DNA of 58,402 nucleotides from Patescibacteria group bacterium (GCA_028716485.1 JAQUPS010000008.1:1-58402); one strand, 5' to 3'. Shown: positions 37,877 to 45,041, numbered from the stretch's first letter. Program-made: numbers and translations. The notes: a model not told the origin generated them from the letters alone.

Positions 37877-37980
37877 CATCGATTTGCGATTTCAGATTTT
37901 TGATTGACGATTTGTTTTTTATAGTTTATGGTATCTATAAAGATAAATCGAAAATCGTAAATCTGAAATCGTAAATCGTT
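37877..37980. repeat. Iterated cgatttgcgattt inverted repeat
   Basis: CGATTTGCGATTTCAGATTT on the left and AAATCGTAAATCTGAAATCG on the right, around AT-rich DNA. Confidence 0.7.
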
Positions 37981-37981
37981 T

Positions 37982-38017
37982 CGGGGTATGGCCTAATTGG
38001 CTATGGCGCACGCTTCG
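37982..38017 (+). pseudogene. Truncated 5' half of tRNA-Pro(CGG)
   Basis: The first 36 bases match the intact tRNA-Pro at 38085 exactly, up to CTTCG in the anticodon loop. The sequence then switches to a tRNA-tail-type palindrome (CCGCCTTCGCTAAGGC...GGCGG). Confidence 0.85.
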
Positions 38018-38050
38018 CCCGCCTTCGCTAAGGCTTCGGCGGATAAAGGT
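38018..38050. repeat. tRNA-tail-type palindrome interrupting a tRNA-Pro copy
   Basis: CCGCC-ttcgctaaggcttc-GGCGG, the same inner hairpin as in the tail elements and in polA. Confidence 0.75.
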
Positions 38051-38084
38051 GCTTGAAGTGATTTTTAAAGTTCGCGAAAATGGT

Positions 38085-38161
38085 CGGGGTATGGCCTAAT
38101 TGGCTATGGCGCACGCTTCGGGTGCGTGAGGTTCTGGGTTCGAGTCCCAGTACCCCGACCA
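38085..38161 (+). tRNA. tRNA-Pro(CGG)
   Basis: Acceptor CGGGGTA/TACCCCG, discriminator A, anticodon stem CACGC/GCGTG and loop TTCGGGT (CGG). CCA is encoded. A truncated 5' copy lies upstream and a 3' fragment downstream. Confidence 0.95.
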
Positions 38162-38220
38162 TTTTCACGAGGGTGCGTGCCTGTCCAACGAAGTTCCGCA
38201 TCAGCGGAACGCAGGTGGAA

Positions 38221-38250
38221 GGTTTTGGGTTCGAGTCCCAGTACCCCGAC
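38221..38250 (+). pseudogene. 3' fragment of tRNA-Pro(CGG)
   Basis: GGTTTTGGGTTCGAGTCCCA and the acceptor end GTACCCCGAC match the intact tRNA with one change. The 5' part is replaced by AAGTTCCGCATCAGCGGAACG, a hairpin. Confidence 0.8.
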
Positions 38251-38300
38251 AAAAAAATAGCGGCTTTTCAATGGCCGCTGTTTTGTTAGAATGAATATAT

Positions 38301-39125
38301 ATGAGCGAAAGAAAGATAAAAATCGCCTGGTTTGGCAAACATTTCGGCGAAGAGCCGCCTTTAACCGGTTCCAGCGGAGCCGGGACGATTTTCTTTTCCG
38401 GCTGTAATTTGCATTGCGTTTTTTGCCAGAACTGGCAGATCAGTCAGCAAGATACAGGCAGGGAATATTCAGTTAAGGAGCTGGCGCAAATTATGCTGAA
38501 CTTGCAAAAGCAGGGCGCGGTCAATATTGATTTAGTGACGCCGTCGCCGTGGCGCCGTGAAGTCAAGCAAGCGATAATTATTGCCAAAAAAAATAGTTTG
38601 CAAATTCCGGTCGCCTGGAATTCCAACGCCTACGAATCTGTCACTGCTATTAAAGACCTGGACGGCCTGATTGATATTTATTTGCCTGATTTTAAATATG
38701 GCGACGATTTTGCCGCGGCAAAATATTCGCGCGCGCCAAAATATTCCGAGGTGGCGGAAAAAGCGATTCGCGAAATGTATCGCCAGGTCGGCTTGCTGGA
38801 AACTGACGAAAATGGTTTGGCGAAAAAAGGCTTGATAATTCGACACCTGATTTTACCCGATAATTTAAAAAATACTTTTGCCGCCTTGGAAAAAATCGCG
38901 GCGATTGATAAAAATATTCATTTAAGTTTAATGAGCCAGTATCATCCGGTCTATAACTCGGCCGAATTTCCGGAATTGAACCGACCCGTGTCCGCCGCAG
39001 AAATAATTGCCGCAGAAAATAAAAAATTGGAACTCGGTTTGGGCAACGGCTGGACGCAGGAGGCCGACGCGAGCGAAATTTTTTTGCCGAATTTTTTACA
39101 AAAAAATCCTTTCCGGCAAGATTGA
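38301..39125 (+). CDS. PflA/PflX-like radical SAM protein
   Basis: A 274-aa protein starting at ATG 38301, eight bases after a TGT-TAGAAT extended -10, so possibly leaderless. The radical SAM cluster motif is CNLHCVFC within IFFSGCNLHCVFCQNWQIS, preceded by GSSGAGTI. Later segments VTPSPWRREVKQAI, VAWNSNAYESV and DIYLPDFKYG match the COG1313 (PflX) group of uncharacterised radical SAM proteins related to pyruvate formate-lyase activating enzymes. The target protein is unknown; no glycyl-radical enzyme gene is nearby. There is no SPASM or other C-terminal Cys cluster. Confidence 0.87.
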   Translation: MSERKIKIAWFGKHFGEEPPLTGSSGAGTIFFSGCNLHCVFCQNWQISQQDTGREYSVKELAQIMLNLQKQGAVNIDLVTPSPWRREVKQAIIIAKKNSLQIPVAWNSNAYESVTAIKDLDGLIDIYLPDFKYGDDFAAAKYSRAPKYSEVAEKAIREMYRQVGLLETDENGLAKKGLIIRHLILPDNLKNTFAALEKIAAIDKNIHLSLMSQYHPVYNSAEFPELNRPVSAAEIIAAENKKLELGLGNGWTQEADASEIFLPNFLQKNPFRQD

Positions 39126-39150
39126 CAGCTGTGGTAAAAATAGGTTAATA
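39122..39150 (+). promoter_or_regulatory. Consensus promoter of pyrF-pyrE
   Basis: TTGACA-N17-TTAATA. The 5' leader of about 75 bases contains a tandem 11-mer at 39163-39184. Confidence 0.8.
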
Positions 39151-39162
39151 TGGGTGTTCTCG

Positions 39163-39184
39163 GACAGTACCTTGACAGTACCTT
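39163..39184 (+). promoter_or_regulatory. Perfect tandem 11-mer in the pyrF leader
   Basis: GACAGTACCTT occurs twice without a gap, between the promoter and pyrF. It could be a regulator site or an RNA element; this is a guess. Confidence 0.45.
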
Positions 39185-39229
39185 AAAATTGGCAGAAAAA
39201 ACCATCTAATCTCAACCAAGGAGCGTGTT

Positions 39230-39991
39230 ATGAAAGATTTGAAGCTTGAAGAACATTTGATCGTGGCGGCTGATTTTAAGCCGAGCGATTGCGGCGGCGT
39301 CAGCGGAGTTATGGATAAAGTCTTAGTTTTAATATCAAGCTTAGACGATCTCGGAGTTTATATTAAAATTAATTCGGTGTTGCGATATTGCGGCTATGAG
39401 CTGATCGAGATGCTGCACAATCGGGGTCTGAAAGTTTTCGCCGATCTCAAATTGATCGACATTCCGGAAACCATGGGTATTGACGCGGAGATTTTATCCG
39501 AATTCAAACCGGACATTCTGACGGTAATGTGCTGCGCCGGCGTCGGCGGAATGGCGGCGGTCAAGAAAAAGATCAATGCCGATTGCGAAGTGCTCGGTGT
39601 TACGGTTTTGACCAGCTTGGGCGAAGAAGGATGCCAGGAAATTTTTTCCCGTTCCTGCGAAGAGGCTGTGCTAAAACTTGGCGGAATGGCCGCTTCGGCT
39701 GGGTTGAACGGATTAATCCTTTCGGGCAAGGAATTGGAAATAGTCAAGAAAAAAGAAGAATTAATTCTTCTTTCACGGAATACGCCGGGAATCAGGCCGT
39801 TGTGGTCGGTGGTGGAAAAAGACGATCAGAGCCGGATAGTGACGCCGGCGCAGGCGATCGCCAGCGGGGCGGACCGCATTGTTATCGGCCGACCGATCAC
39901 GCAAGCCGCTGATCCGCGCGAAGCGGTTTTGAAAACTTTGGCGGAAATCGAAGAGGGCATCAAACAGCTTTATCAAAATAAGGAGGAATAG
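39230..39991 (+). CDS. pyrF: Orotidine 5'-phosphate decarboxylase
   Basis: A 253-aa protein; ATG 39230 follows the ribosome binding site AAGGAG. The catalytic Asp-Lys-Asp pattern is in FADLKLIDIPETM. The phosphate-binding end is GADRIVIGRPITQAADPREAV, and VTVLTSLGEEGC matches the middle of the barrel. The enzyme decarboxylates OMP to UMP, the last step of de novo pyrimidine synthesis. It is coupled to pyrE (no gap). With the PyrK-PyrD fusion at 55 kb the steps from dihydroorotate to UMP are present here; the earlier enzymes are not in the window. Confidence 0.95.
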   Translation: MKDLKLEEHLIVAADFKPSDCGGVSGVMDKVLVLISSLDDLGVYIKINSVLRYCGYELIEMLHNRGLKVFADLKLIDIPETMGIDAEILSEFKPDILTVMCCAGVGGMAAVKKKINADCEVLGVTVLTSLGEEGCQEIFSRSCEEAVLKLGGMAASAGLNGLILSGKELEIVKKKEELILLSRNTPGIRPLWSVVEKDDQSRIVTPAQAIASGADRIVIGRPITQAADPREAVLKTLAEIEEGIKQLYQNKEE

Positions 39992-40672
39992 ATGGAATTC
40001 TATAAGGAATCTTTCATCAAGTTCATGATCGAGGCCAAGGCGCTGGACTTCGGCGAATTTACTTTGAAGAGCGGGCGGAAGGCGCCGTTTTTCATCAATA
40101 CGGGAAAATTCCAGACCGGCGCGCAGCTCTCGCAGCTGGGATATTTCTACGCCGATGCGATTGCGAATAATTTACGATCAGCCAACGTGATCTTCGGCGC
40201 GGCCTACAAGGGTATACCTTTGGCGGCGGCGGCAAGCATGCAATTAGCGGACAAATATTCCAAGAATTGCTATTACTGCTTTAACCGCAAGGAAGCCAAA
40301 GATCATGGCGAAGGAGGCTTATTGGTCGGCTATAAACCGCAGACCGGAGACAGAATCGTTATGGTTGACGACGTAATCACGGCTGGCACTGCGACCAAGG
40401 AATCGATTAATCTTCTGCATGCTGAATCGCCGCTATCTTTGATCGAAGGCGGGGTTATTTCGGTCGATCGGATGGAGCGCGGCGCGAACAGCAAGAAAAG
40501 CGCGATCCAGGAGATCAAAGATGAGTTCGGCGTAAATTTTTACGCCATCGTCAATCTTGATGAAATCGTATCCTTTCTGCGCAACCGCGAGATTGACGGC
40601 AAAATCATTCTTAATGATCAGATTTTTTCCGCCATCAACACTTATCGCGAGCAGTATGGCGCCGAATATTAA
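39992..40672 (+). CDS. pyrE: Orotate phosphoribosyltransferase
   Basis: A 226-aa protein whose ATG directly follows the pyrF stop, with AAGGAGG as ribosome binding site inside the pyrF end. The PRPP-binding loop is RIVMVDDVITAGTATKESI. Other conserved parts are FGEFTLKSGRKAPFFINTGKF, FGAAYKGIPLAAA and the Lys-bearing FNRKEAKDHGEGG. The enzyme joins orotate and PRPP to form OMP. The direct coupling to pyrF mimics the eukaryotic bifunctional UMP synthase, but as two proteins. A terminator follows. Confidence 0.96.
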   Translation: MEFYKESFIKFMIEAKALDFGEFTLKSGRKAPFFINTGKFQTGAQLSQLGYFYADAIANNLRSANVIFGAAYKGIPLAAAASMQLADKYSKNCYYCFNRKEAKDHGEGGLLVGYKPQTGDRIVMVDDVITAGTATKESINLLHAESPLSLIEGGVISVDRMERGANSKKSAIQEIKDEFGVNFYAIVNLDEIVSFLRNREIDGKIILNDQIFSAINTYREQYGAEY

Positions 40673-40694
40673 TCGGCGAAAACAGCATTTTTAC

Positions 40695-40724
40695 AAACCC
40701 TTGGCTTCGGCTAAGGGTTTTTTC
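40695..40724 (+). terminator. Terminator of pyrF-pyrE
   Basis: AAACCCTT and AAGGGTTT pair around GGCTTCGGCT, followed by T residues. Confidence 0.88.
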
Positions 40725-40807
40725 TGGATTATCAACTGATTAAAATTGTCGCCAAGCGAACAATAAATTGATATAATGATACTGTTATTATTTTAATTGA
40801 TAAATTT

Positions 40808-41365
40808 ATGTCAAAAACACAAGCCAATTTATTGAAAGCGATCGCCGGCGAATCAATGGCGCGGAATAAATATACTTATTATGCCGAAATCGCCATGAAA
40901 GAAAATTTGGTCTGGGCGGCCAAGATTTTTGAGGAAACCGCTGATAACGAAAAGGCGCACGCCAAGGAAGAGATAGAACAGATAAATGGACACACGGAAA
41001 TGACCAACGCTTACGATATCCACCCTTTGAGCAACACTCTGGACAATTTGCGCCACGCGGCCGAAGGGGAAAAATTCGAGTTCGGCACGATGTATCCGAA
41101 TTTTGAGCGGGAAGCGCGCGAAGAAGGCGAGGAAAAAGCCGCCAAGCTCTTCCACGAGATTGCCGAAGTGGAAGAAAAGCACGCCGAGCGCTATGTGAAA
41201 ATGGCTGATAGATTGGAAGGCGGAATGATGTTCAGGAGTGAAGAGGAAGTCGAATGGAAATGCTTGAATTGCGGCTATGTCCATAAAGGCAAATCAGCGC
41301 CGGAAAAATGTCCGCTCTGCCAGAAACCGCAGGGCTGGTATATGCAAATCGGATTTGTCAGATAA
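40808..41365 (+). CDS. Rubrerythrin
   Basis: A 185-aa protein. The N-terminal ferritin-like diiron domain has EXXH-type pairs (GESMARNKYTYYAEIA, EETADNEKAHAKEE, FEREAREEGEEKAAKLFHEIAEVEEKHAERY). The C-terminal rubredoxin-like domain is WKCLNCGYVHKGKSAPEKCPLC. Rubrerythrin reduces hydrogen peroxide in anaerobes using electrons from rubredoxin or similar proteins. A TATAAT lies 30 bases upstream of the ATG. Its presence suggests an anaerobic organism with occasional oxidative stress. The glutaredoxin and FTR/rubredoxin pair at 57 kb may belong to the same redox network. Confidence 0.95.
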   Translation: MSKTQANLLKAIAGESMARNKYTYYAEIAMKENLVWAAKIFEETADNEKAHAKEEIEQINGHTEMTNAYDIHPLSNTLDNLRHAAEGEKFEFGTMYPNFEREAREEGEEKAAKLFHEIAEVEEKHAERYVKMADRLEGGMMFRSEEEVEWKCLNCGYVHKGKSAPEKCPLCQKPQGWYMQIGFVR

Positions 41366-41370
41366 AGATA

Positions 41371-41394
41371 AAGCCCCGGCAATCGGGGCTTTTT
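41371..41394 (+). terminator. Terminator of rubrerythrin
   Basis: AAGCCCCG-gcaat-CGGGGCTT followed by T residues. Confidence 0.92.
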
Positions 41395-41404
41395 AGAAGA
41401 TATT

Positions 41405-42118
41405 ATGTTTGCAGAAAAAGAAAATAAAGATTCAGGTTTTATTTTGATCGACAAGCCGGAGGGGCCGACGTCTTTCGGGGTGATTGCCAGATTGCGCCGG
41501 ATTACCGGCATAAAAAAAATCGGCCATGCCGGCACGCTTGATCCGTCCGCTTCAGGTCTTTTGCTTTGCGCCATCGGCCGCGAAGCGACGCGCGAAATCA
41601 GCCGCTTCGTTAAAATGGATAAAAAATATGAAGCGCTGATCAGATTGGGAATAACCACCGACACTTATGACCGCGAAGGAAAAATTTTGGAAAAATTCAG
41701 CGGCGCGCCGGTCGCCAAGAAAGAAATAAAAAGAATCGTCGCGGCTTTGCCCGGCAAACAGGAGCAGATTCCGCCGATGTTCTCTGCCAAAAAAGTCGGC
41801 GGCAAGAAACTTTACGAATTGGCGAGAAAAGGAATTGAAATCGTTCGCCAGCCCAGCCAAATTGAAATTTATCAAGCCAAAATTTTAAAATATCATTGGC
41901 CGGAATTGCGGCTGATGATCCATTGTTCTTCCGGAACTTTTATCCGTTCGATCGCTTTTGATTTTGGTAATAAGCTCGGCTGCGGCGCTTATCTGGCCGG
42001 CTTGAAACGAACCGAACTTGGCAAATTCAAATTAAAGCAAGCCGTCAGGCTGGAAAAAATCAATCAGCAAAATTGGCGGAAATTTTTACGCTTGACTGAT
42101 TTATCCGATGTGATATAA
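41405..42118 (+). CDS. truB: tRNA pseudouridine(55) synthase
   Basis: A 237-aa protein. Family motifs are LIDKPEGPTSFGVIARLR, the catalytic Asp in KIGHAGTLDPSASGLLL, KKYEALIRLGITTDTYDREG, QIPPMFSAKKVGGKKLYELARKG and the later CSSGTFIRSIAFDFG. TruB makes pseudouridine 55 in the T-loop of nearly all tRNAs. It is shorter than E. coli TruB because it lacks the C-terminal PUA-like part, as in many small genomes. Its 3' end contains the promoter of the next operon. Confidence 0.95.
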   Translation: MFAEKENKDSGFILIDKPEGPTSFGVIARLRRITGIKKIGHAGTLDPSASGLLLCAIGREATREISRFVKMDKKYEALIRLGITTDTYDREGKILEKFSGAPVAKKEIKRIVAALPGKQEQIPPMFSAKKVGGKKLYELARKGIEIVRQPSQIEIYQAKILKYHWPELRLMIHCSSGTFIRSIAFDFGNKLGCGAYLAGLKRTELGKFKLKQAVRLEKINQQNWRKFLRLTDLSDVI

Positions 42119-42136
42119 TTTAGATAGTTGTCTAAA
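42092..42136 (+). promoter_or_regulatory. Promoter and palindromic operator of the SdpR-like operon
   Basis: TTGACT-N16-TATAAT lies in the 3' end of truB. Immediately after, TTTAGATAGTTGTCTAAA (42119-42136) is a palindrome at the expected transcription start, a good site for autorepression by the ArsR-type regulator. Confidence 0.72.
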
Positions 42137-42152
42137 TATCTAATAATAATCT

Positions 42153-42416
42153 ATGACTTTGACCAAGACTTTTAACGCCTTATCCGATCCGTCCCGGCAG
42201 AAAATACTGGAGCTGTTAAAGAAAGACGACCTGCCGGCCGGCGCGATCGGCGAGTATTTCAAGTTTACCGCGCCGACCTTATCGCATCATTTGTCGGTCT
42301 TGAAAGAAGCTAATCTAGTGAGCGTGCGCCGCGAAGGTCAGTTGCAGATTTATTCGCTGAATTTGTCGGTTTTCGAAGAAGCGGCGGAGAAAATAATCAA
42401 ATTTTTTAAGAAATAA
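42153..42416 (+). CDS. ArsR/SmtB-type transcriptional repressor (SdpR-like)
   Basis: An 87-aa winged-helix protein: KTFNALSDPSRQKILELLKKDDLPAGAIGEYF, the recognition helix TAPTLSHHLSVLKEANLV and the wing SVRREGQLQIYSL. There is no CxC or DxHxxE metal site as in ArsR or SmtB sensors, which fits the metal-independent SdpR subgroup. The next gene is an SdpI-family membrane protein, as in the Bacillus subtilis sdpRI operon. There SdpI binds the toxin SdpC and sequesters SdpR at the membrane. The overlapping operator supports autorepression. Confidence 0.88.
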   Translation: MTLTKTFNALSDPSRQKILELLKKDDLPAGAIGEYFKFTAPTLSHHLSVLKEANLVSVRREGQLQIYSLNLSVFEEAAEKIIKFFKK

Positions 42417-42417
42417 T

Positions 42418-42521
42418 TTTAGTCAATTAGTCGATTGGTTAATTGGGAGCGCGGCTGGCCAGTAAAAATTAATTTACGGCTTGCCTATGCGCCTAATTAC
42501 CCAAGTCCCTAATCAATTTAT
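42418..42521. repeat. Inverted repeat of iterated aattagtc/gattggt words
   Basis: TTAGTCAATTAGTCGATTGG on the left and GCCTAATTACCCAAGTCCCT on the right are imperfect reverse complements, with GC-rich DNA between. Confidence 0.6.
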
Positions 42522-43181
42522 ATGAACCCCATCAAACTGACAATTAAATCCGAATTTTTTTCTATTTTGCTGATTGTGATTTCCATCATTGCCTCCTTTT
42601 ATTTTTACGTCCACTTTCCAGATCGGGTTATAACGCATTGGAATTTAGCCGGCGAACCGAACGGTTATAGCGGCCGCGCCTTTGCCGCATTTTTCTTCCC
42701 CGCGCTTTTTGTCGGGATGTATTTATTGTTCATTTTTCTGCCGATGCTTGACCCGAGAAAAGAGCGCTATGCCGAATTCGCCAAGATTTATAATGTATTC
42801 CGCAATTTGATTATTTTTATTCTGGTGGTAATTTATTTTGTCGCTTCTTTCAATAATTTGGGCGCCAATTTAAATATCAATGTCTGGGTGCCCGGGGCGG
42901 TCGGCCTGCTGTTTATCGTATTGGGCAATTATATGGGAAAAATAAAACCCAATTGGTTTGTCGGAATTCGTACGCCCTGGACGCTTTCTTCGGAAACGGT
43001 CTGGAATAAAACCCATCGTTTCGGCGGAAAAGTTTTTATCATCGGCGGCCTGCTGATGATTTCAGCCGGCCTGGCGCCGCTCTCCTGGCGCTTGCCAATA
43101 TTTGTCGCCGATATTATCATACTATTATTCGGAACCGTGGTTTACTCGTACTTCGCGTATTTACAGGAAAAGAAAAAATAA
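42522..43181 (+). CDS. SdpI/YhfL-family membrane protein
   Basis: A 219-aa protein with six predicted transmembrane helices. The N-terminal DUF1648-type segment is FYVHFPDRVITHWNLAGEPNGYSGR. The C-terminal SdpI signature is NYMGKIKPNWFVGIRTPWTLSSETVWNKTHRFGGKVFIIGG. SdpI proteins give immunity to a secreted killing factor and relay its presence to the SdpR repressor. No SdpC-like toxin gene lies nearby, so the system may protect against toxins from neighbours, such as the host or co-resident bacteria. That ecological reading is inference. Confidence 0.9.
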   Translation: MNPIKLTIKSEFFSILLIVISIIASFYFYVHFPDRVITHWNLAGEPNGYSGRAFAAFFFPALFVGMYLLFIFLPMLDPRKERYAEFAKIYNVFRNLIIFILVVIYFVASFNNLGANLNINVWVPGAVGLLFIVLGNYMGKIKPNWFVGIRTPWTLSSETVWNKTHRFGGKVFIIGGLLMISAGLAPLSWRLPIFVADIIILLFGTVVYSYFAYLQEKKK

Positions 43182-43309
43182 TAACGCGAATGCCGCAAAT
43201 TATAAGCGAATGCCGCGAAAAAATTTAACGAATTTTTTAATGTTATTTATTGATAAAAAGTTCGCTGTATTCGCGTTAGACGCTAAGTTTAATAGAAAAT
43301 TTAACACAG

Positions 43310-44119
43310 ATGTCTTACTTCATTGATAGTATTAACAACGCCAAGGTAAAAAATATTCTCAAATTGCAAAAACCCGGCGAGCGCCGGAAGCAGGGCGTGG
43401 TTTTGGTCGAGGGCTATAAGGAAATTATCGCCGCGCTCAAAGCCGGATTGAATTTGGTGGAAATTTTTTATTGCGCGACTTATGGCGGAGAAAATCCGTC
43501 ATTTTTCGGCGTTGATAAAGATAAAAAATTAATCGCCAATGTGTCGAAAGAAGTTTTTGAAAAAATAACTTATCGTGAAAAACCGGACGGTTATATTGCG
43601 ATTTTTTTGGCGAAAAAATTAGCTTTGGCTGATATTAAATTAAGTCCGGCGCCATTAATCTTGGTTGTTGAGGGGGCGGAAAAACCCGGTAATTTCGGCG
43701 CAATTTTGCGCACGGCCGACGCCGCCGGCGTTGATGCGGTTATTGTTAATGATGCGCAACTGGATATTTATCATCCCAATGCCATCCGCGCCAGCATCGG
43801 TTCGGCTTTTGACAAGCAGATCGTTATCGCGACTCGCGAAGAAACAGTCGCTTGGCTGGCCGCTAATAATATTACGACTTACGCCACTTCGAAGCGCGCG
43901 GAAAAAAAATACACAGATTTTGACTTTAACGGCGGCGCGGCTTTTATTTTGGGCGCTGAACATTCCGGTTTAAGCGAGGAATGGAAAGAAGCGGCTGATG
44001 AATTTATTACCATCCCGATGACCGGTGTGGTCGATTCGCTCAATCTCTCCGCCTGTGCCGCCATTTTGCTTTTTGAGGCGGTCAGACAAAGAAATAATCA
44101 GTTAAAGATGAAAAGTTAA
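43310..44119 (+). CDS. SpoU/TrmH-family RNA 2'-O-methyltransferase
   Basis: A 269-aa protein. The N-terminal RNA-binding substrate domain starts DSINNAKVKNILKLQKPGERRKQGVVLVEGYKEI. The SPOUT catalytic domain has motif 1 VVEGAEKPGNFGAILRTADAAGVDAVI, motif 2 FILGAEHSGLSEEW and motif 3 IPMTGVVDSLNLSACAAILLFEAVRQR. The knot motifs are complete. The likely target is a ribose 2'-OH in 23S rRNA or tRNA (RlmB or TsnR-like). The precise nucleotide cannot be predicted. Confidence 0.92.
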   Translation: MSYFIDSINNAKVKNILKLQKPGERRKQGVVLVEGYKEIIAALKAGLNLVEIFYCATYGGENPSFFGVDKDKKLIANVSKEVFEKITYREKPDGYIAIFLAKKLALADIKLSPAPLILVVEGAEKPGNFGAILRTADAAGVDAVIVNDAQLDIYHPNAIRASIGSAFDKQIVIATREETVAWLAANNITTYATSKRAEKKYTDFDFNGGAAFILGAEHSGLSEEWKEAADEFITIPMTGVVDSLNLSACAAILLFEAVRQRNNQLKMKS

Positions 44120-44243
44120 AAATTTAAAATTTGGCTTGACTTTTGCGGAGGTTTTTGTTAGATTATTATCATTGCCGTAAGGCAATTTTTATTTAGAATT
44201 TTTTAATTCGAAATTCGAAAATCGTCAACCGAAATTCAAGCAG

Positions 44244-44286
44244 GCGCCCGTAGTTCAACGGATACCTGCCTGCCGGCAGGGAACAC
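44244..44286 (+). pseudogene. tRNA-Arg copy interrupted by a 16-base palindrome
   Basis: GCGCCCGTAGTTCAACGGATA matches the intact tRNA-Arg at 44329. Then CCTGCCTGCCGGCAGG intervenes, after which GAACAC resumes the tRNA sequence before it diverges. The palindrome splits the D-loop. Confidence 0.8.
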
Positions 44287-44328
44287 CAGCAGTTAAACGA
44301 TTAATTCCGCTGAATTCTTTAAAATTTT

Positions 44329-44403
44329 GCGCCCGTAGTTCAACGGATAGAACACGACCCTTCTAAGGTTGTGACGAGGGTTCGATTCCCCCCGGGCGCA
44401 CCA
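44329..44403 (+). tRNA. tRNA-Arg(TCT)
   Basis: Acceptor GCGCCCG/CGGGCGC, anticodon stem CGACC/GGTTG and loop CTTCTAA (TCT). CCA is encoded. Confidence 0.95.
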
Positions 44404-44475
44404 AGCATTTTTTACAAGTAGGGCTTACCGAAGGATTGATCCACAGCACGATAACTTTACATTTTATCGCGAGAA

Positions 44476-44484
44476 TGATATAAT
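44476..44484 (+). promoter_or_regulatory. Extended -10 promoter of the HNH gene, leaderless arrangement
   Basis: TGA-TATAAT ends six bases before ATG 44491. Confidence 0.6.
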
Positions 44485-44490
44485 TTAGGC

Positions 44491-44964
44491 ATGCCTAATG
44501 TTAAATGTAAAATATGCGATAAAGAGTTTTACGTTAAGCCAAGCCATCAGGAATTGGGCTATGGCAAGTATTGTTCGATTAAATGCCGCAACGAAGGGCA
44601 GAAAAAAGGCAGATATGTAATTTGCGAAAGATGCGGTAATCAAACATGGAGAGTTCCCAAGGATTTTAATAAATCTAAAAGCGGAAAATTTTTTTGCGGC
44701 AAATCATGCCAGACAAAATGGAGGAATGAATTTTATTCAGGAGAAAAGCATTATTATTGGCGGGGCGGCGAATATACTTATCGCAATACAATTTTGAAAA
44801 GTAAAACGGTGCAGGAGTGCAAGATGTGTGGAATCAAAGATAAGAGATTATTGATAGTTCATCATTTAGATCACAACAGAAGAAATCCAAAATTAGAAAA
44901 TTTAGCTTGGTTGTGCCGGAATTGCCATTATTTGGTTCATAATCATAATGAAAAAGTAAAATAA
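44491..44964 (+). CDS. HNH endonuclease, probably a free-standing homing enzyme
   Basis: A 157-aa protein between tRNA-Arg and tRNA-His. Three zinc-binding Cys clusters are visible: CKICDKEF...CSIKC, CERCGN...CGKSC and CKMCGI. The C-terminal HNH core LLIVHHLDHNRRNPKLENLAWLCRNCHYLVH has the His-His and final CxxC/H features of the ββα-metal fold. Similar zinc-finger HNH proteins are mobile endonucleases. Placement between two tRNA genes mirrors the LAGLIDADG gene next to tRNA-Leu. No intron can be seen in either tRNA. Confidence 0.85.
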   Translation: MPNVKCKICDKEFYVKPSHQELGYGKYCSIKCRNEGQKKGRYVICERCGNQTWRVPKDFNKSKSGKFFCGKSCQTKWRNEFYSGEKHYYWRGGEYTYRNTILKSKTVQECKMCGIKDKRLLIVHHLDHNRRNPKLENLAWLCRNCHYLVHNHNEKVK

Positions 44965-44968
44965 TTAT

Positions 44969-45041
44969 GGTGAGATTGGTGAAAAGGTTATCACACGAGT
45001 TTGTGGTACTCGTATTACGGGTTCAATTCCCGTATCTCACC
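44969..45041 (+). tRNA. tRNA-His(GTG)
   Basis: The extra G at position -1 is encoded and pairs with C73. Acceptor GTGAGAT/ATCTCAC, anticodon stem CGAGT/ACTCG and loop TTGTGGT (GTG). Confidence 0.93.
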
